DNA of 64,000 bases from Holacanthus passer (taxonomy: Eukaryota; Chordata; Actinopteri; Pomacanthidae), in assembly GCA_025331565.1 (NCBI GenBank), contig JAFREQ010000157.1, forward strand, positions 1,054,001 through 1,118,000, written 5' to 3'. Within the stretch, counting starts at the first letter, position 1, and each line of letters opens with the position of its first letter. Shown here piece by piece: positions 15,201 to 29,800 of this stretch. The notes under the pieces are model-generated. The model searched no databases. It was not told where the DNA came from and worked only from the letters and a program-made list of their open reading frames with translations. The position numbers were made by a program, and so were the translations under genes.

Positions 15201-18200
15201 GCACTCATGTACACATACCCACACAGCAGCTGTCACCTATCCAGCGGCAAACAAACCCAGTCTAGCCCACTCCAGGAAAATGATGGCATTTCTTCAAACA
15301 CATTAAACTCCAGTTGGCTAACTAATGGGGGTAATGCCGTGGTACCTACTGTCTCTTGAAATGCTGGTCCTCAGAACTAGTTTTGAGAACCATTAACTAT
15401 GCCATTAGCCTCATCAAGTGTGCAATGCAGTGAAAATGTGTGCATTTCCTTCAGTCCTTTTGTCGAAGCATATAGAAGCAACATTGCTTTCATCCTAAAA
15501 CATCCTGTCATCTCCACTTGTGGTTAGCTTGGGGAATTGATCGCTGTGTTAGAGCTCTTGTATTAAACATGTAGGTGGTCTCGGCATGATGTGGTTGTCT
15601 GTTTCTGCCACCTCAGGAAGCGGGCATCACCCCTACCCAAAGATGAGCACTCGGGTGGGGTGAAAGACTCCCTGCTGGCCAACTCCTCCGACCCTGTGGA
15701 GATGAGAAGACTCAACTACCAGACCCCAGGTAATAAACCACTGTCTGACAATCATACGTGCACATGGTGAAGTTTGCTCTGCTTTCCCTCGGCCCTTGAG
15801 AAATCAATTCTGCTGCATATCCATATGGGATGGGTGGTAGCAATGGGGACGATTCCCAGGTTGACCTCGGATGATGCAAGATGTTCATGTTGGTTTTCCA
15901 GTCAATATTATGATTTGGTGGAATTCATGATAACTCCGATGTGACATGAACACAGAATCAACCTCCACTTGCTCTCGCTCTCATGGACCTGCTTAGTGAT
16001 AAAATGTGGAAAGTTTGTTGTATTGAGCAAGTTTGTTGTTCGATATTGTGTGAATGTCTGTACAGTACTGAGTGTATGATTTTTAATCAGGCTGAAGGTT
16101 CAGTCAACATTTCTTTCATGAAAAATGAGTGAAAGTTATGTGCTTCTTCATGAGGGGCTTCATTCCAAAATGAAAATCCTCCCTGATTCATCAGATGATC
16201 CTATCTTCAGCTCTGAAAGAAAATATCTAAAGGTGACTCATACCTTTAATAGTGTTGCTGAATATCTTGTATTTGCACTTTTTTCCCCTCAAATGGTGGA
16301 TATTGTATTTTAGAATGATTTTTTTTCAACTAAACAGCATTTCAAGAAGCAATCTTCTTCTGCAATGAACGCCTGCCTTCCTGTTCTTTTGATGGATCTC
16401 TTGTTTATTAGCTTTGCAGCAGGCGTTGCTGTATGAAATTCATGTGTCCAGCTTATATTGTTATTTATCCTCCGGCTGTAAATCTGACCAGTTCTCAGAA
16501 ACAGAAAAATTGGTCAATAAGAGAAAATAAACAAATTATGTTCACCATCATACCCAGCTCTGGACGGTGAGGCTGAGTGAATTCAGATTCCATCCACGCG
16601 CAGTGGTGATGTGGGGTGGGTTTGTGGGGGTGGGGTGTCAGCATCAACCTTCTTCCTTTTTCCTCCTGATCTCCTCCCTCCTCCCCTCAGTCCTCACTCC
16701 TCCTCCCTCCATGAGTTCCTTTCATTCCCCCTAGCTGGTAATGAGTCCTGCTGCCTCTGATGTGAAGGTGAGCCAGGCGGAGGGAACAATGGAGCTGAGA
16801 GAAAATGTCAGCCCCGGTGCACGCACGGTCGTGCATGTTTCTGTGTGTTTTCTGCGTGTGTGTATGTGTGTGTGTATCCCTTCTCACGGGTTATTAAAGA
16901 TCTCAATCGCCGTACACACAAACACACACACAGCCCCTTTGAACCCCTGCAGAGGAATTAAGCAGTGCTGCCGTTCTAAAAGAGCCCTGTTCTCCCATCC
17001 TCCCACTCCACCTCTTTCCTCTTTTGTCTTCCATTTCCCCCTGTAGGGTAATCTCTCTCTCTCTTTCTCTCACTCTCCGTCCCCTTCTCTCTCTCTACAT
17101 ATTTATCTCCCTCTTTCTCCCCCTTTCTACCTTCGCTGTTTTGCTTCAAGAGTGGTGATTATCAGAAATCACCAAGGCTGCGTCTAGCTTGTGAAAATGT
17201 GTGAGATTCCAAGGCTGAGCTGAGTGAATATTGAACAGCCCATTCCTCTGTCCTCTCGCTCTTTCTCTCTTTGATTCGCCCACAGCAGGTGAACATTCCT
17301 GCTCTGATTCTGATTGTTGTTAAGTGGTCCGGCCGATTGCAGCTCATGTCTCCAGCATGTTGGTTTGTTAAACAGACCTCGGCTGTACCATGTAGCACTC
17401 CAGTGGCAGGCGTGTGGTTCTATGAGTAACTGACCTGGGTTGTCCTGTGCAGACCTGGTTCAGATAGTATTTGCAAATATTTAACTGAGATCACTTGTGT
17501 TTGACACTCCAGTTAAAGCATGAAGTGCCATTATGGAGTAGAGCAATTTACAGTAAGTAGTCATAGAGGAGTATATTATTCTGGCATAATTTTTATGGGC
17601 GATAATAAGATTGTAGTCAGCAAGTTGATTGCTGATATCTGGGAACATCCTTAAAAAATAAGTTCAATGGAGCGAAGATACAAGCCATCAGACCCCCTGG
17701 TTAGCTAAAAATACACAAAGGAGAAAACAAAGTCAAGTGGTAAAAATTAGTAACCAAACTGTTGTAAACATTTATCAACATTGAGATCAACAGACTGACT
17801 TCCTGGTGCAAACTGACCAATCTTCCTTACTGTTGATGTAGTTATGCATGTTCACAGTTTTTTATTGTGCAATGAGGCAATAAGCAAACAATTCCACTGC
17901 ACTAACTTTTATTTTACCACCAAATAAAGTGGTTTAGATTCTCAAATGACTTGCTTACAACCTGTGTGATCATCTGACCACACTTTCATGTTCCCACATC
18001 TCAGTTATTACTTTGGTGATTGCAATGTTATAACCAATACCAGAATTAATAACAGTCAAACCTATGAGGCCCAAGTTTTAATACAATTAAAGTTTCTTTT
18101 CCAACTTCAGATAAAGCATGTAGTGGCCTTTACTCAGTTGTGCAGTTTGCACCGAGCAGTCACGGAGGAGTGTTTTAAAGTCAAGCTATGTATGCACTTC

Positions 18201-21200
18201 TGTTTGACAACCTAAACTACACTAGCGTAATTGTCCAGAGAGGGCAAACACCACCTGCTGCGCACTCCAGCCAGCTTGAAAGGTTATTTGCAGATACTGT
18301 TTGGCCCCGGTCTGATCCTGAGCCGTCTCCATTGATCGAGTGTTCTTCTTCCTCCCTCCTTCACTCTCCTCTCTCCACAGGTCCCAGCTCTCATCGCTGC
18401 CCCAACACTCCAAGTTAGTCTGCTCTCTCACCTATTGTGTATTTCCCACACATGCAGCCTCTCTTCCTCTCTCTCTCTCTCTCACTCCTGATCCCATTCC
18501 CCCCGTTGCAATCCTGACAGACATCACAAGCCCACAAGCTTGTTGCCTCTGGTGCTCCCAAGGATGCAGCAATGTCCTCTCTTGGCTGTGAACTTCCCGC
18601 AACACCTTTTTGGTGCGGAAGCAGAGAGACTAGATGGTTTCATGGATAGTTGAGCAGTGCGGACAGTTACACTTGCTGTACATTAGCCTTGTTATCTATG
18701 GCTTCACTCTCCATTTACCCAACAACATGGCTGTAAAAGACCTGGCTGAACACGCAAACACACACACACACACACACTGAGGTCCCTCTGTGATAGTATT
18801 AAATTAGTGTAATTGGCCAGGTCTCATCTTGTGCAGTGGCCATAGTTATCAGCCATTAGCCATTAGCATTACAGCAATAATGAGCTAGCAGCCGTCGCTC
18901 GTCTGAAAGCGTGACCCATGACCTTACAGATGCGCTCAGCCAAAGGCACTAATGTTAATATGTATACTTCTTTAAAGTGTCTTTCTGATGTGACTTCAAG
19001 GCTATGTGTAAGGTTAATGATGCTCCGTGTATAACTTTAGAGCTTCTTCATGCGTCGCATACAGTTAACTTTTAACACACAAGGCAAGTTCCCAGCAATC
19101 CGTTTAAGCACAGAGCCTTGCCAAGTTCAGAGGCACAGGGGGAATTTGTGTCGGTAGATTAGCAATAAATCATCCAATAACCCGGCGATGAGAAATCTAG
19201 AGAGCGGCAGGGGGGTTGTTTGAAATTAATCCAGCCCAAGCGCTCCAGGCTGGGCCGAAAGATAGTCTATTGTTGGGAAAGAGATTTTCAAAGAAATGAG
19301 TTTTGGCTGGTGACCAGTCAGTTTTTTTTGCTCTCTGGGAAGTGACAGTGTGACTGATTTGTAGAGACTTGTGGGTTCTTGCTCTGATCCCACCTCTGCC
19401 ACCATTTGAGCGTTGTGGAGTCAGAGAGATGTCTGCCTCCTGCTTCCTTCCAGGAGCATGCTCACCCAGTCACTCATGTGCATTGCCGTGCCAGCCCCAC
19501 CTCTGTCCTCCTCACTTAGCATGACGATATCACCAAATGTCACCAAATGTCACCAGCCTGTTTCAACTTGTGCACTCTCTCTCCTGCTCTCTTCTCTCCT
19601 TCTCCTCATGCATTGTTGAACAAAGTGCACTCTCGTCACCGTTACACAGCCACCTCATGGTCCCACTGGCAGCTTCACTCACCCTGTGGTCCAACCAGTG
19701 TTTGTGTAAGTCAATGTGCATGTCTGATGTAGAAACAGCCAGATCTCACCCTTTTCTTGTCTTCCCCCATCTTCCTCTCCCTCCTCTTCCTCTCCCAGGA
19801 ATGAGGGAGCACCCGCCCATTCCTGTCATTGACTTGGCTGACCACATAGAGCGACTGAAGGCCAACGACGGCCTCCGCTTTTCCCAGGAGTACGAGGTAA
19901 GAGTCAAGCCCTAATGCTGTATCAGTGTCTCCTTCTCTTTTCAGCATATGAATGTGTTTCTTTGTTGTGGTGTCTTGGAGGAAGTTTTGTGTTTATGCCT
20001 CTTTGATCCCATATGCATGTATTCTAATGGATTATGGAAGGCTTCTTTCACAGACATTCTTCAGTCATTTTTACAACTCTATTACCAATCCCACCAGGAA
20101 ACCAACACTTACATTAAATACTGCGAGAAGCTTTTTCACAAAACTAGCAGGTGGCGACTTGCTTAAGCAATCTGTGTGCGTCTTGATGTTTCCCCTAAGA
20201 ATGTTATTTTGCAGGCGGTCTCTCCGATGCAACTCGTTGAGGGATTATCTCTTGTCAGTGTTCTTCATCCAAAGAAAAAAAAAACACGAGTGAATTTGCA
20301 TTTAAAGTGGCACATAGTTGGTTTGGGGACGAGGCGAGGCCAGATGAAGACGAGAGGCATCCTTGAATACAGAAAAAACAAGAGCTGTCTTTTATTTATT
20401 TGTTCTGATTGTTCAATCTGTTTTGTCTAATCAGCTCTATTCCTCACATTGATGGATCCAGCGAGGCTGCTGGAATGATTGTAGATCTTTTTTTTTTGTC
20501 TTTTTTACCTTCACCTAAGAGGTTATGTGATTGCCTCTGTTTGTTACCAGCATATGTTGCTACAGCATGAAATTTTCTGTGCAGTTTCTCACCGAGACAA
20601 ACAGAGGATTTATTTTGGTGACCTCATGACCTTTCCCCGAGCATCACCTGGAGCCCAAATTTTAGCCAACATTTTATAACTGATCTGCCCTGTCCAGTAT
20701 TCACCGTGAAAATAACATCTGTATCGTAGCCTATATAACCGTTTTCTCATTTACCCAGTGTTATTGCCAGCATGGTTAACATATGTTTGTGTATTTTATC
20801 TTATATGAGTAAGGCCTTAGTCACTCAGAATTTATACGTGACTTTTTTCTCAGTCGTAGTTCTCCCAGCTGAAACTAATGTATTCTAATACAACAGCCAT
20901 GCAATAAATCCTACCTTGTTAAGATGTTGTTGAAACTGTTTTAGAGTTGTGTTGATGCAACTTTATGGTCGTTTTGGAGGACGTAGTTTGTGGTGCAGCG
21001 GAATCGTATCCCACTGTACTGAGAGGTTCTTCTAATATTTTGTCCACTGTGTCCCTTTATGTCGATGAGGATGGACTAAAACATATTCAATTAATTTTTG
21101 GATGCAAAGTTGCACATTTTATAACATAGTATATAATTTTAATGGAGTTTTTTTGTCTAGTTCGCTGTGAAATTAACAACTAACTGGGGAGATAATTAGG

Positions 21201-24200
21201 CCTTGGTAAAAATCTGCACTCAATTAAGTGCTTTCTTGTGTTGCTCAGTGCCTCTCCAGCACATCGCCCGCCCGGCCTGTTGAGTTAGTGTAAACGAATC
21301 AAGCCAGAGAAGTGGCTTGTACGACTGCAGGCAACCAGCCTGGCCCCATTCCCTCCCCGCACCATTCGGAGCCAGGGAAGACCCCCTCCGCGGCCCGGCA
21401 GATGGCTGCCCATCTCTGTGCCAGCTAAGACACTGTGGTGGAGCTCATGGCGCTTTGTCACAGTCACGTTCGCCGGCTGCTCCCGTCGCGCCTTACCCTG
21501 AGGCACGGAATTTGTAGAGGCTTCACCACTTCCTCTCCCTGATGTTTCAGGCGGCCTGACACTTCCTTTAGCACCAACGCCAGTCCACATCACACTGAGC
21601 AATGAGTGCACTGGGTAATGAGCAGAATTTGTCAATCAGGCATGCTGCAGCTCCCCCTGACAAGTCTTTTTATCGCAGGAAGCAATATCACGCTGCAGTC
21701 GTCATAGCATCATTATGTTCATTTGAAAGCATTTCCCGTGTGTCAGCGAGAATACCTTGGGCGTTTCCTTCTCACCTCTTTCTACCGTCTCTACCTAACT
21801 TGTTTTCTAGTTGTCATCAGTCTAGTGTGCCCGCTGTGTTCACTGAGCTCTCAAATGGATATGACATGTTTTGACTGCACATGAAATCTTTCTCTTCATA
21901 CTGGCGGGCACGGACAGAGAAATTGGCAGTGCTGAGCTCATCAGCAGCAATAGCAGCCTATATTCACATGACGCTCACTGCTGAGCAATTTGGAGCTGCG
22001 GTGCAAGGTTTTTTTGCATCAGCATGCCATATTTTTCATATCTTGTTCAAAAATAATGGCTTTATCTGGAAATACACTTTAAGTCTAAAATAGCTTGTTG
22101 ACAGCATAGTTAGAGCTACAGAAGCAATTGAAAGCCAATTTGTTGCACCTGTGCTTCTCAAATACACGAACAGGATCTTGATTGTCATAGTAAAGCAAAC
22201 CGCATCTGTCTTGTGTGTAGCTTAAAAACATGACAACATGAAAAATGCTGTTTTTCTCATCACTTTATGGCCCAGGATCCTTATCTCCACTCCCTCCAGA
22301 CCTCACCTTGCAACCTTTATTTTATCCATTATCCAATAATTATTATTTTTATTATGTTTGAGCTGTCAAGTTTTGACATGAAATAACCTTTGATAATTAA
22401 ATTAGTGCTTCAACCACGCTAAGTAAGTGAAGGAATTTCGAAGGTGTCGTTCTGACTCTGGCTGGATTTGTGAGGTGAAAGGTCTTGGGAATTAGTGGAC
22501 ATGGTTCCGGTGTGAGCTGAGGGGGATCGATATGGAAAAACAAGAGACTCTGTGACATTATCGAGCCAAGGGATGGGAGGCCGTCACATATCTCCCCAGA
22601 TCAATATGTATGCAGTCTACTGTCGTCTTAGCCCGAGAGACAAATGACGTAAGAAGGAAAGGGTAAGAAACAGAGAGGGGCTGAAAGGGAGAGAGTGAAA
22701 CAAAAATACAAGCTGGGAAAAGGCAACAGAAATAGAAGATGAGAAAAGAAAGACAAAAGAGGATGGAGGAATTATGGTTACCGCAAGAAGTCATGCATGT
22801 GACTTCTCAGAATTAGGTAATTCAATCGGACCAACAGGGAGAGGATGAGTGTTTGTGGTGCAAGCCTCAACAAAAATCTTTATTCATTTCCCAGCTAAAA
22901 TGAACATTCACCTTCTGTTAGGTTTAGAAAATGCAGGGATATGTTGATTCTCTTAGCTCAATCTACGGATGATGACCTTTTTTCTTGGTTGATATAAATA
23001 AACAAAAGTGCCTTTATATTTCTTCATCATTAACATTCTAGACATCAAATGTCACGCAAATAATCAACCTGTTCATGCAGCAACAGTGGTTGCAGTGCAG
23101 CCAGTCAGTGAGTCTGCACAATCTCCTCCATGGTATAAAACCACTTACCTGTAGCGCTCCACTGTGGCTTTTCAAGAGACATGATGTTGGTATATGTTCC
23201 CTTTAAAGGCTTTGTCCATAGTATAAAGCAGACAGTAGGGTCATTTTACCCTCCTGTCTTGTTCCATTTTATCCATGAAACACTCAAGAGCCTCCTTTTG
23301 TGCTTCTGCTTTCTTCTTTCCTCCCTCTGTCTGTGTCTCTCTGTCCACTCTCTTAAAATCGCTCTCTCTCCATCTTTCTGTCTCTTTTCTTTCCTGCCCT
23401 CTCACACAGTCCATTGATCCAGGCCAGCAGTTTACCTGGGAGAACTCCAACATGGAAGTCAACAAGCCAAAGAACCGCTATGCAAACGTCATTGCCTATG
23501 ACCACTCCAGAGTGGTGCTCACCTCTGTTGATGGTAAGAGCTCATGTAAGCACTTAACCCCTCATAGCCATTGACGGAGGCTGTCATCGATTGAGACCTC
23601 CACATACCAAGGACAATCTGTGTGCCTGCAACTGCTGATTTAGGAATCTCCTGTTGTGTTCATGAAGCACATGTAACAGACTGTCTTTGTGCCATGTGTG
23701 TCAATGTGACAAGAAAAAATCAGTTTAATGTATCATGATGTTCATCTGATTACTGTTACTGATCAACCTTACTAGATGTTACATTAGAGATGATTGGATC
23801 AAATAAGCCATACTGTGTGATATGTCTCTGTTACAGCCGTTCCTGGCAGCGACTACATCAATGCCAACTACATCGACGGCTACAGGAAGCAGAATGCCTA
23901 CATTGCGACACAGGGGCCACTGCCAGAGACGCTGAGCGACTTCTGGAGGATGGTGTGGGAGCAAAGATCCAGCACCATCGTCATGATGACCAGACTGGAG
24001 GAGAAGTCACGGGTAAGGAGAGACACGGTGTCATTTACTGTAAAACACTGTTAGTCACTAACTACATTCCTTAACAGTTCAGTCTTTACAATGTATTGAC
24101 TTACTCACATGTTCATACTCAGATTTTAATGTTATTGTGTATATAATTTATTAATTAAAAACATTTGAGCTCAATTACTATAAATTATTTAACTTTGAAT

Positions 24201-26741
24201 AAATAGTAAATAATGATAATGATCATTACATATTTGTGACAAACTAACTCACTAAAGAGGCCAGAAACACATTTTCCTGTTGAGAACTGTCATCAAAACA
24301 CATTTGCGTGCAGCAGATTATGATACAATAGAAGGTGTAAATTGATGTCACTTTTTATGTGATACCACACCTTTTATCACTACCAACCAATAAATGTTGT
24401 GATTGCTATGAATGGGGAGCGTTGCGATACCAGGATGAAGACAAATGATGTAAAACCTAATGCTACTGAAGTCAGCAGCAATATGGCATACCAGACAGTG
24501 AGTGTTTGAAAGTTGAAATGTGACCAGAGATGGTTTCCTGACATATCTATCTATATATTTATGTAGCTCGACGCCGGGGGGAAGTAACATTACACCAAAC
24601 AAAGCCTGAAGGCATATATACGCCCGGTCCTGCTTTAAAGCAGGATTTGTCAGCCTGATCAAAGTCACAAGGACTTCAAAGGATATTTTGGTTGTCTGTG
24701 GACAGTTTCGCTTCATGTTGCTTCTCTTCTCCCGAGTCTTCAGCAATCTCTCAAAACTTCTGCTTGAATTCCTTCTGAATCAGTTTGTGAAGTAAAATTG
24801 CACAACAGCTTTTTACCATTCCGCATCTTCCTTCCTGTTGTTTGTTTGCCACTTATGGCAGAGTTGCTGTGGTAACTTTGCATATGATGACAACACGTGT
24901 ATATCCTCTACTGAAAATAAGAAATATTTTCCACTAAATTACCAACATGCACAGTGTGATTACATTTAGATTTTCATAATAATGCAAATTCTGTTTCATT
25001 CATTATTTAGAAACTGTTCAGAGAGCTCAATACTTGATTGCTACATATTTATTTTCCAGCACCGTGCCAAGGTTTCATAGACATAGAGTGTCTCATTTGT
25101 GCTTGCTCTTTCTGAATTCGGCTTTCGAAAGCCACAGCACTATAATGAAAACTCTGAAGTTGAAGAGTTAAGAGGATTGTCACCCAGCAACGCCCGTGTG
25201 CTCCTAAAAATACATTCATGATAATAAAAGCAAAACAGGAGCACATGGGCAACTTGAGATTGAAAATTGGGATGGGTTTATTTAATTACCATCACAAAAT
25301 CATGCTCATGAATTCCTTGGAGGAAATAAATCAGCATGGAGCCCTGCCAGTATGTGGTGCTTTATTAGTGTGTGCCCTAATGAAAGCGAGTCTCCAGACT
25401 GCCGACTTGAAGTAAAAGGAATTGTAAATGAAAGAGTTAATTTCCAAAATCCTGAACATTGATTTTTGGAGGATCAGTTCATCTTTAGTAAGTCTGTAAA
25501 AAAAAGCAATTGTTTTGCCAAGTAAAGATCCTTTGAAACATACCATCATCTGTTTTAATTTTGAGCTATCGATGCAATCAATCATTTAGGCAAATTGTGG
25601 GCACTCTGTCCTTTTTGAACAGGGCTCATTTATCTGTAACTTGGAGAATATGCGCTGCACGGATATGCTTGATAAGATGATTTTTATTACACATTCAGTC
25701 GATGTGAGCGAGGATAAACACAGCCTAGCAAACACCCTTCTATAGATTTAGTGTGTCTGAGTGGCAATATCAGAGCACTGTGACAGATGACCGTGCTCTC
25801 CTGCTTTGATCTCACAGTCACAGCCGCACATATATACACGGGAATGAAATAATGGAAATGCCACAACATAAGGAACTTAAAGAGAAATGAAGCAGCCTCT
25901 CAGCCTGTCCCCACCTCCTACACACATTAGAGAATCAATGGGCTTGCCAACACTGTGGAGAGATGTAGAGAACCAACCCTGCTTTTCACCAGTTGGGGTG
26001 GAAACCTTTTCTGCCCACTTACGTCAGGTTACCTTGAACTCTAGTAGAACATCATCAAACAGGGTGGAGTCGGCTTTATACCATTGGAAAAATTTCAGTA
26101 GTATTTAACTTGAAAGCATTTTTTTAGTCTTTCAACACGTTACATGAATCACAATTACAACAAAGATGAAATGATTAGTTTTAAAAATTTGCAGTATGTT
26201 TGTATATAAACCACAATTTTTACATGACTTTGCAGTGAAATGGCAGCTAACAGTGAATAGAATTGATTAATCTGCTTCTGCATTATTTAATATGACATTC
26301 AATAAGACAAAGCATCACAAAACGATAAGACACTTCAACATGTTCAGGGATTTCTGTTGTCCACTCCCTTTAAATACATACACATCATCTTTTTGTCTAT
26401 TTCGCTCTCACACACTCACACACACACAGACGTACACATATGGCAAGTGAGTCAACATCCCACCACCCAGCCAGACTGATGTCTTATGCCAAACAGAGCG
26501 GGAGCTTGACAAATATGATGAGATCCAGCAAAAGGCAAATTTCAGCTTCCTCCAGTACTATCATTACTAGTTAGTAAAATCCTAAAAGGTCAGGATTTGA
26601 AATGAGACCAGCAGTATTATTCACTTGTGTGCTTGTGTGTGTGTGTCTAGATAAGAGGTCTGCATCCTCTGCAAAAGGCCAGGTGAAGACATGTGAGAAG
26701 CAAGGTTCAAAGCAGAAGCAGATGATAGTGAAAGCTGCGGT

Positions 26742-26802
<61 letters not shown>

Positions 26803-29800
26803 TCTGTTTATGCCACCCAAGCTCAGACAGCACAGAGATATTCATTACAGCGGTGACTGCTAATCCATATGTTTGTACTGCAAGTGGGCCCCCATCATTC
26901 AATTGAGTTTCTCCTGCAAGGTCTACCTCTGCCTCTGAATGGGAGCTGTCACCAGGGGAGGTGAAATGTGAGGGGGCGAATTTTAGCGTGTTTTGTTTGT
27001 CGATTTGTACCAGCTCGCTCAGACAGCCAAGGTGCTTCGAAATGTCAGCTCGGTACTGCAGTATCAATATGATTAGCTTACCCGCGCCACATCTCTTCCT
27101 CTCATGTTATCCAGATCAATAGCAGCGAGTCCTAGTCCCAGCACTTCTGACATTAAAACAGAGTTTGCATTAGCAAATGGGTTCAGATTCTTGTTAAAGA
27201 CACGTAGTAGGTGGAGGAAATTGTACATTGAACATGCCCCACGAATTCAGGCTACTCGTCACAAGCTTTTCAAGCTATTTCAAAAAAAGATTTGATTCTC
27301 GAAAACATCCATCAACTTAGCCTGGAAGCTAGAAGCGAGACCAATTGGCAGGCTTTGCCCAGTGTTGAGATAGTGATGTGACTCATTGCCTCTAGAAACT
27401 CTCAGACCTTGTGAACAACTATTAAATTAGGTGTTATGAAAATCAAATGAGGCATGATTGTGCAACAGCATGGCCTATTTTTGAATCCAAATTATTCAGA
27501 AGTCATTTAGGACATATTTGCCCGATGATTCCAGAACAGACGCCTTATTACTGCTGTTTTAAAACCGCAGCCAAACTCCAGTGACAGCTAGTAGTGAATT
27601 TAATCAATGTGACGAGGAAGCGTTCGTGTAAATGTCTGAGTGAAGAGGAGTTCTGTCAACAACTTTTTAAAGTCCCTTTTTTTGTTCCTATCCTGTCCAA
27701 TTGAGTCTTGCCAAAGAGAGGAAGCAAAGTGAAAATGTGGCAAAGGCCAGTCTTTTCACAGATACACAGAGTAAAGCAAAGTCGCTCATTGCCAGTGTTT
27801 GTAGGATCTTTAGCCTCATCCACAGTGAAGTTTGTTCAATGCACATATGGAGCCAGGTGGCCGAACCTGCTGTCCCCTCACGACAGGCCAGAACAGATTT
27901 TTAGACACATCTCCCTCCACAATGCAGCACCCAGTCATTACAAATGCGCCAAAAGCATACATTACAAAGGGTTGTGAACCACCTGACAATTAGCTAATTC
28001 AAAATGATCACAGGCTGGTGAAAGACAAAGTGGGCTTTTTAATGCCCTTTTGAAGCCTGCTTCAAACGTAGACACACATGGATGCGCATGCTCAGTTCTC
28101 TTGAGTTCATTTTTTAAGAGATACAGAAGCTGACTCTGAGTCTTCAGTTTTTAATTAGACAGTGGACAGAGCCTTTGATCTGACCCCTCTAATGTTCCCT
28201 CCTTGTTAATCAGTGTGATCCTACAAGCCTCTCACTAGCCTCATGGTGGATGTTAGCGGCAGTTCGCTCCTGACAGTGTGCCCTCTCTCTTGCTCTGCCA
28301 GGTGAAGTGTGACCAGTACTGGCCGTCGCGAGGAACAGAGACCTATGGGATGATCCAGGTCACCATGTTGGACACTGTGGAGTTAGCCACTTACAGCGTC
28401 CGTACTTTTGCCCTCTACAAGGTACAGTACTGCTTTTCTCATTTGCAGTTAACCATATAGCAAGAAATGCTCATGCAGGACATGTTCCCAGCAGGTAATT
28501 ACACTTCATCATTACTGGGGTCACATTTTTAAAATGTAATTTCTTATTTTTCTGAAGACAGATAAAGGCTATTACCACTGGATACTTTTTTTCACTGGTG
28601 TAATTGGTTTTTAACATCCCAGATTTGTCTCTTGTTCTCTAAAAGGCAATAAAAGATTTCAGTTATTCACTTTGATTCATATACTTCAGTGCCATGATGA
28701 TGTGACTGATGTTTCGTCCTTTATTTCTCCTCCAGCCGCTCTTTTTCCATTACTTACTTATAATTTCTGACATTATTATAATTCCTAATTAAATGCAAGT
28801 CTCCAGCTGGAGCCGTTACTTGGTTTCAATCACAAATGGTGACAATGCCAAGAAACCTTTTCTGAGAAACTGTCAGAGTTCAATTCCAAAATTATACTTA
28901 TTATCTACACCTACTCTTGCAGAATGATCACAACCATGAAGTAGATCACATTATGTGCTGCTGTCAGTGTGATAGCACCTTTGCTAAAAATAGCTGCATT
29001 TCTGACAAATCACCTGTGCTTTTCAAACTCGTACAATTTACCTTGTCACAGTATCCCATTAGTTCAGACCTTTTCTACTTTACTGACTCCCCTGCAGAAC
29101 GGCTCCAGTGAGAAGAGAGAGGTGAGACAGTTCCAGTTCATGGCCTGGCCAGACCACGGGGTGCCCGAGTACCCCACCCCCATCCTGGCCTTCCTACGAC
29201 GGGTAAAGGCCTGCAATCCTCCAGATGCAGGGCCCATGGTGGTCCACTGCAGGTGGGTGTAGACAGGAACAAGCTCAGTATGAGTGTGTACAGGAAATGA
29301 ACTGCTCATGTTCACCATCACATGTATTTATTTTTCATGGCTTTTTTCCTTCATGGATGAAAGGGACGGTTGAGACAGTGTGTTCTTTTATCAAAGTTTA
29401 GTGCCAGTACACAGTCAAGTACAACACATGCAACAGAGATGTTGAAATTTTTTTTTTGGACTCAATTTTATTCTTCCCATGAATTTGGCTCGATAATTCT
29501 GTTGCGTATGTTCCAGCTTCTCAGAAAGCCTCTCAGGATGCCTCTACATTCACAAACTTTGAGCACAGTCTGCTGCAATAGTTTCATTATGGTCCAGCTC
29601 TTGTGCTCAAGGGAGTAAATCAACTAACCTGGAAAACATAATGCCAAGTTTTCAGAGAAGATCACAATAGAACTGGAAGACTTACCTTACAGCACCATAC
29701 AATTCTTAGTGCATCTCAATTTTTGATTTCCACTCTTCACTTTTTTTTTACCACAGTCAGTCAAACATTCATATACACATAGAACCTCATATAATGTTAA

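Noticed and set aside
24628..24645. Perfect 18-bp palindrome tcctgctttaaagcagga
   Set aside because: Single isolated palindrome without neighbouring repeats or regulatory context; expected occasionally by chance in 64 kb.
26621..27067. 148-codon minus-strand open frame
   Set aside because: It runs through the (TG)27 microsatellite, giving a TH repeat; no domain, no splice context. Chance frame.
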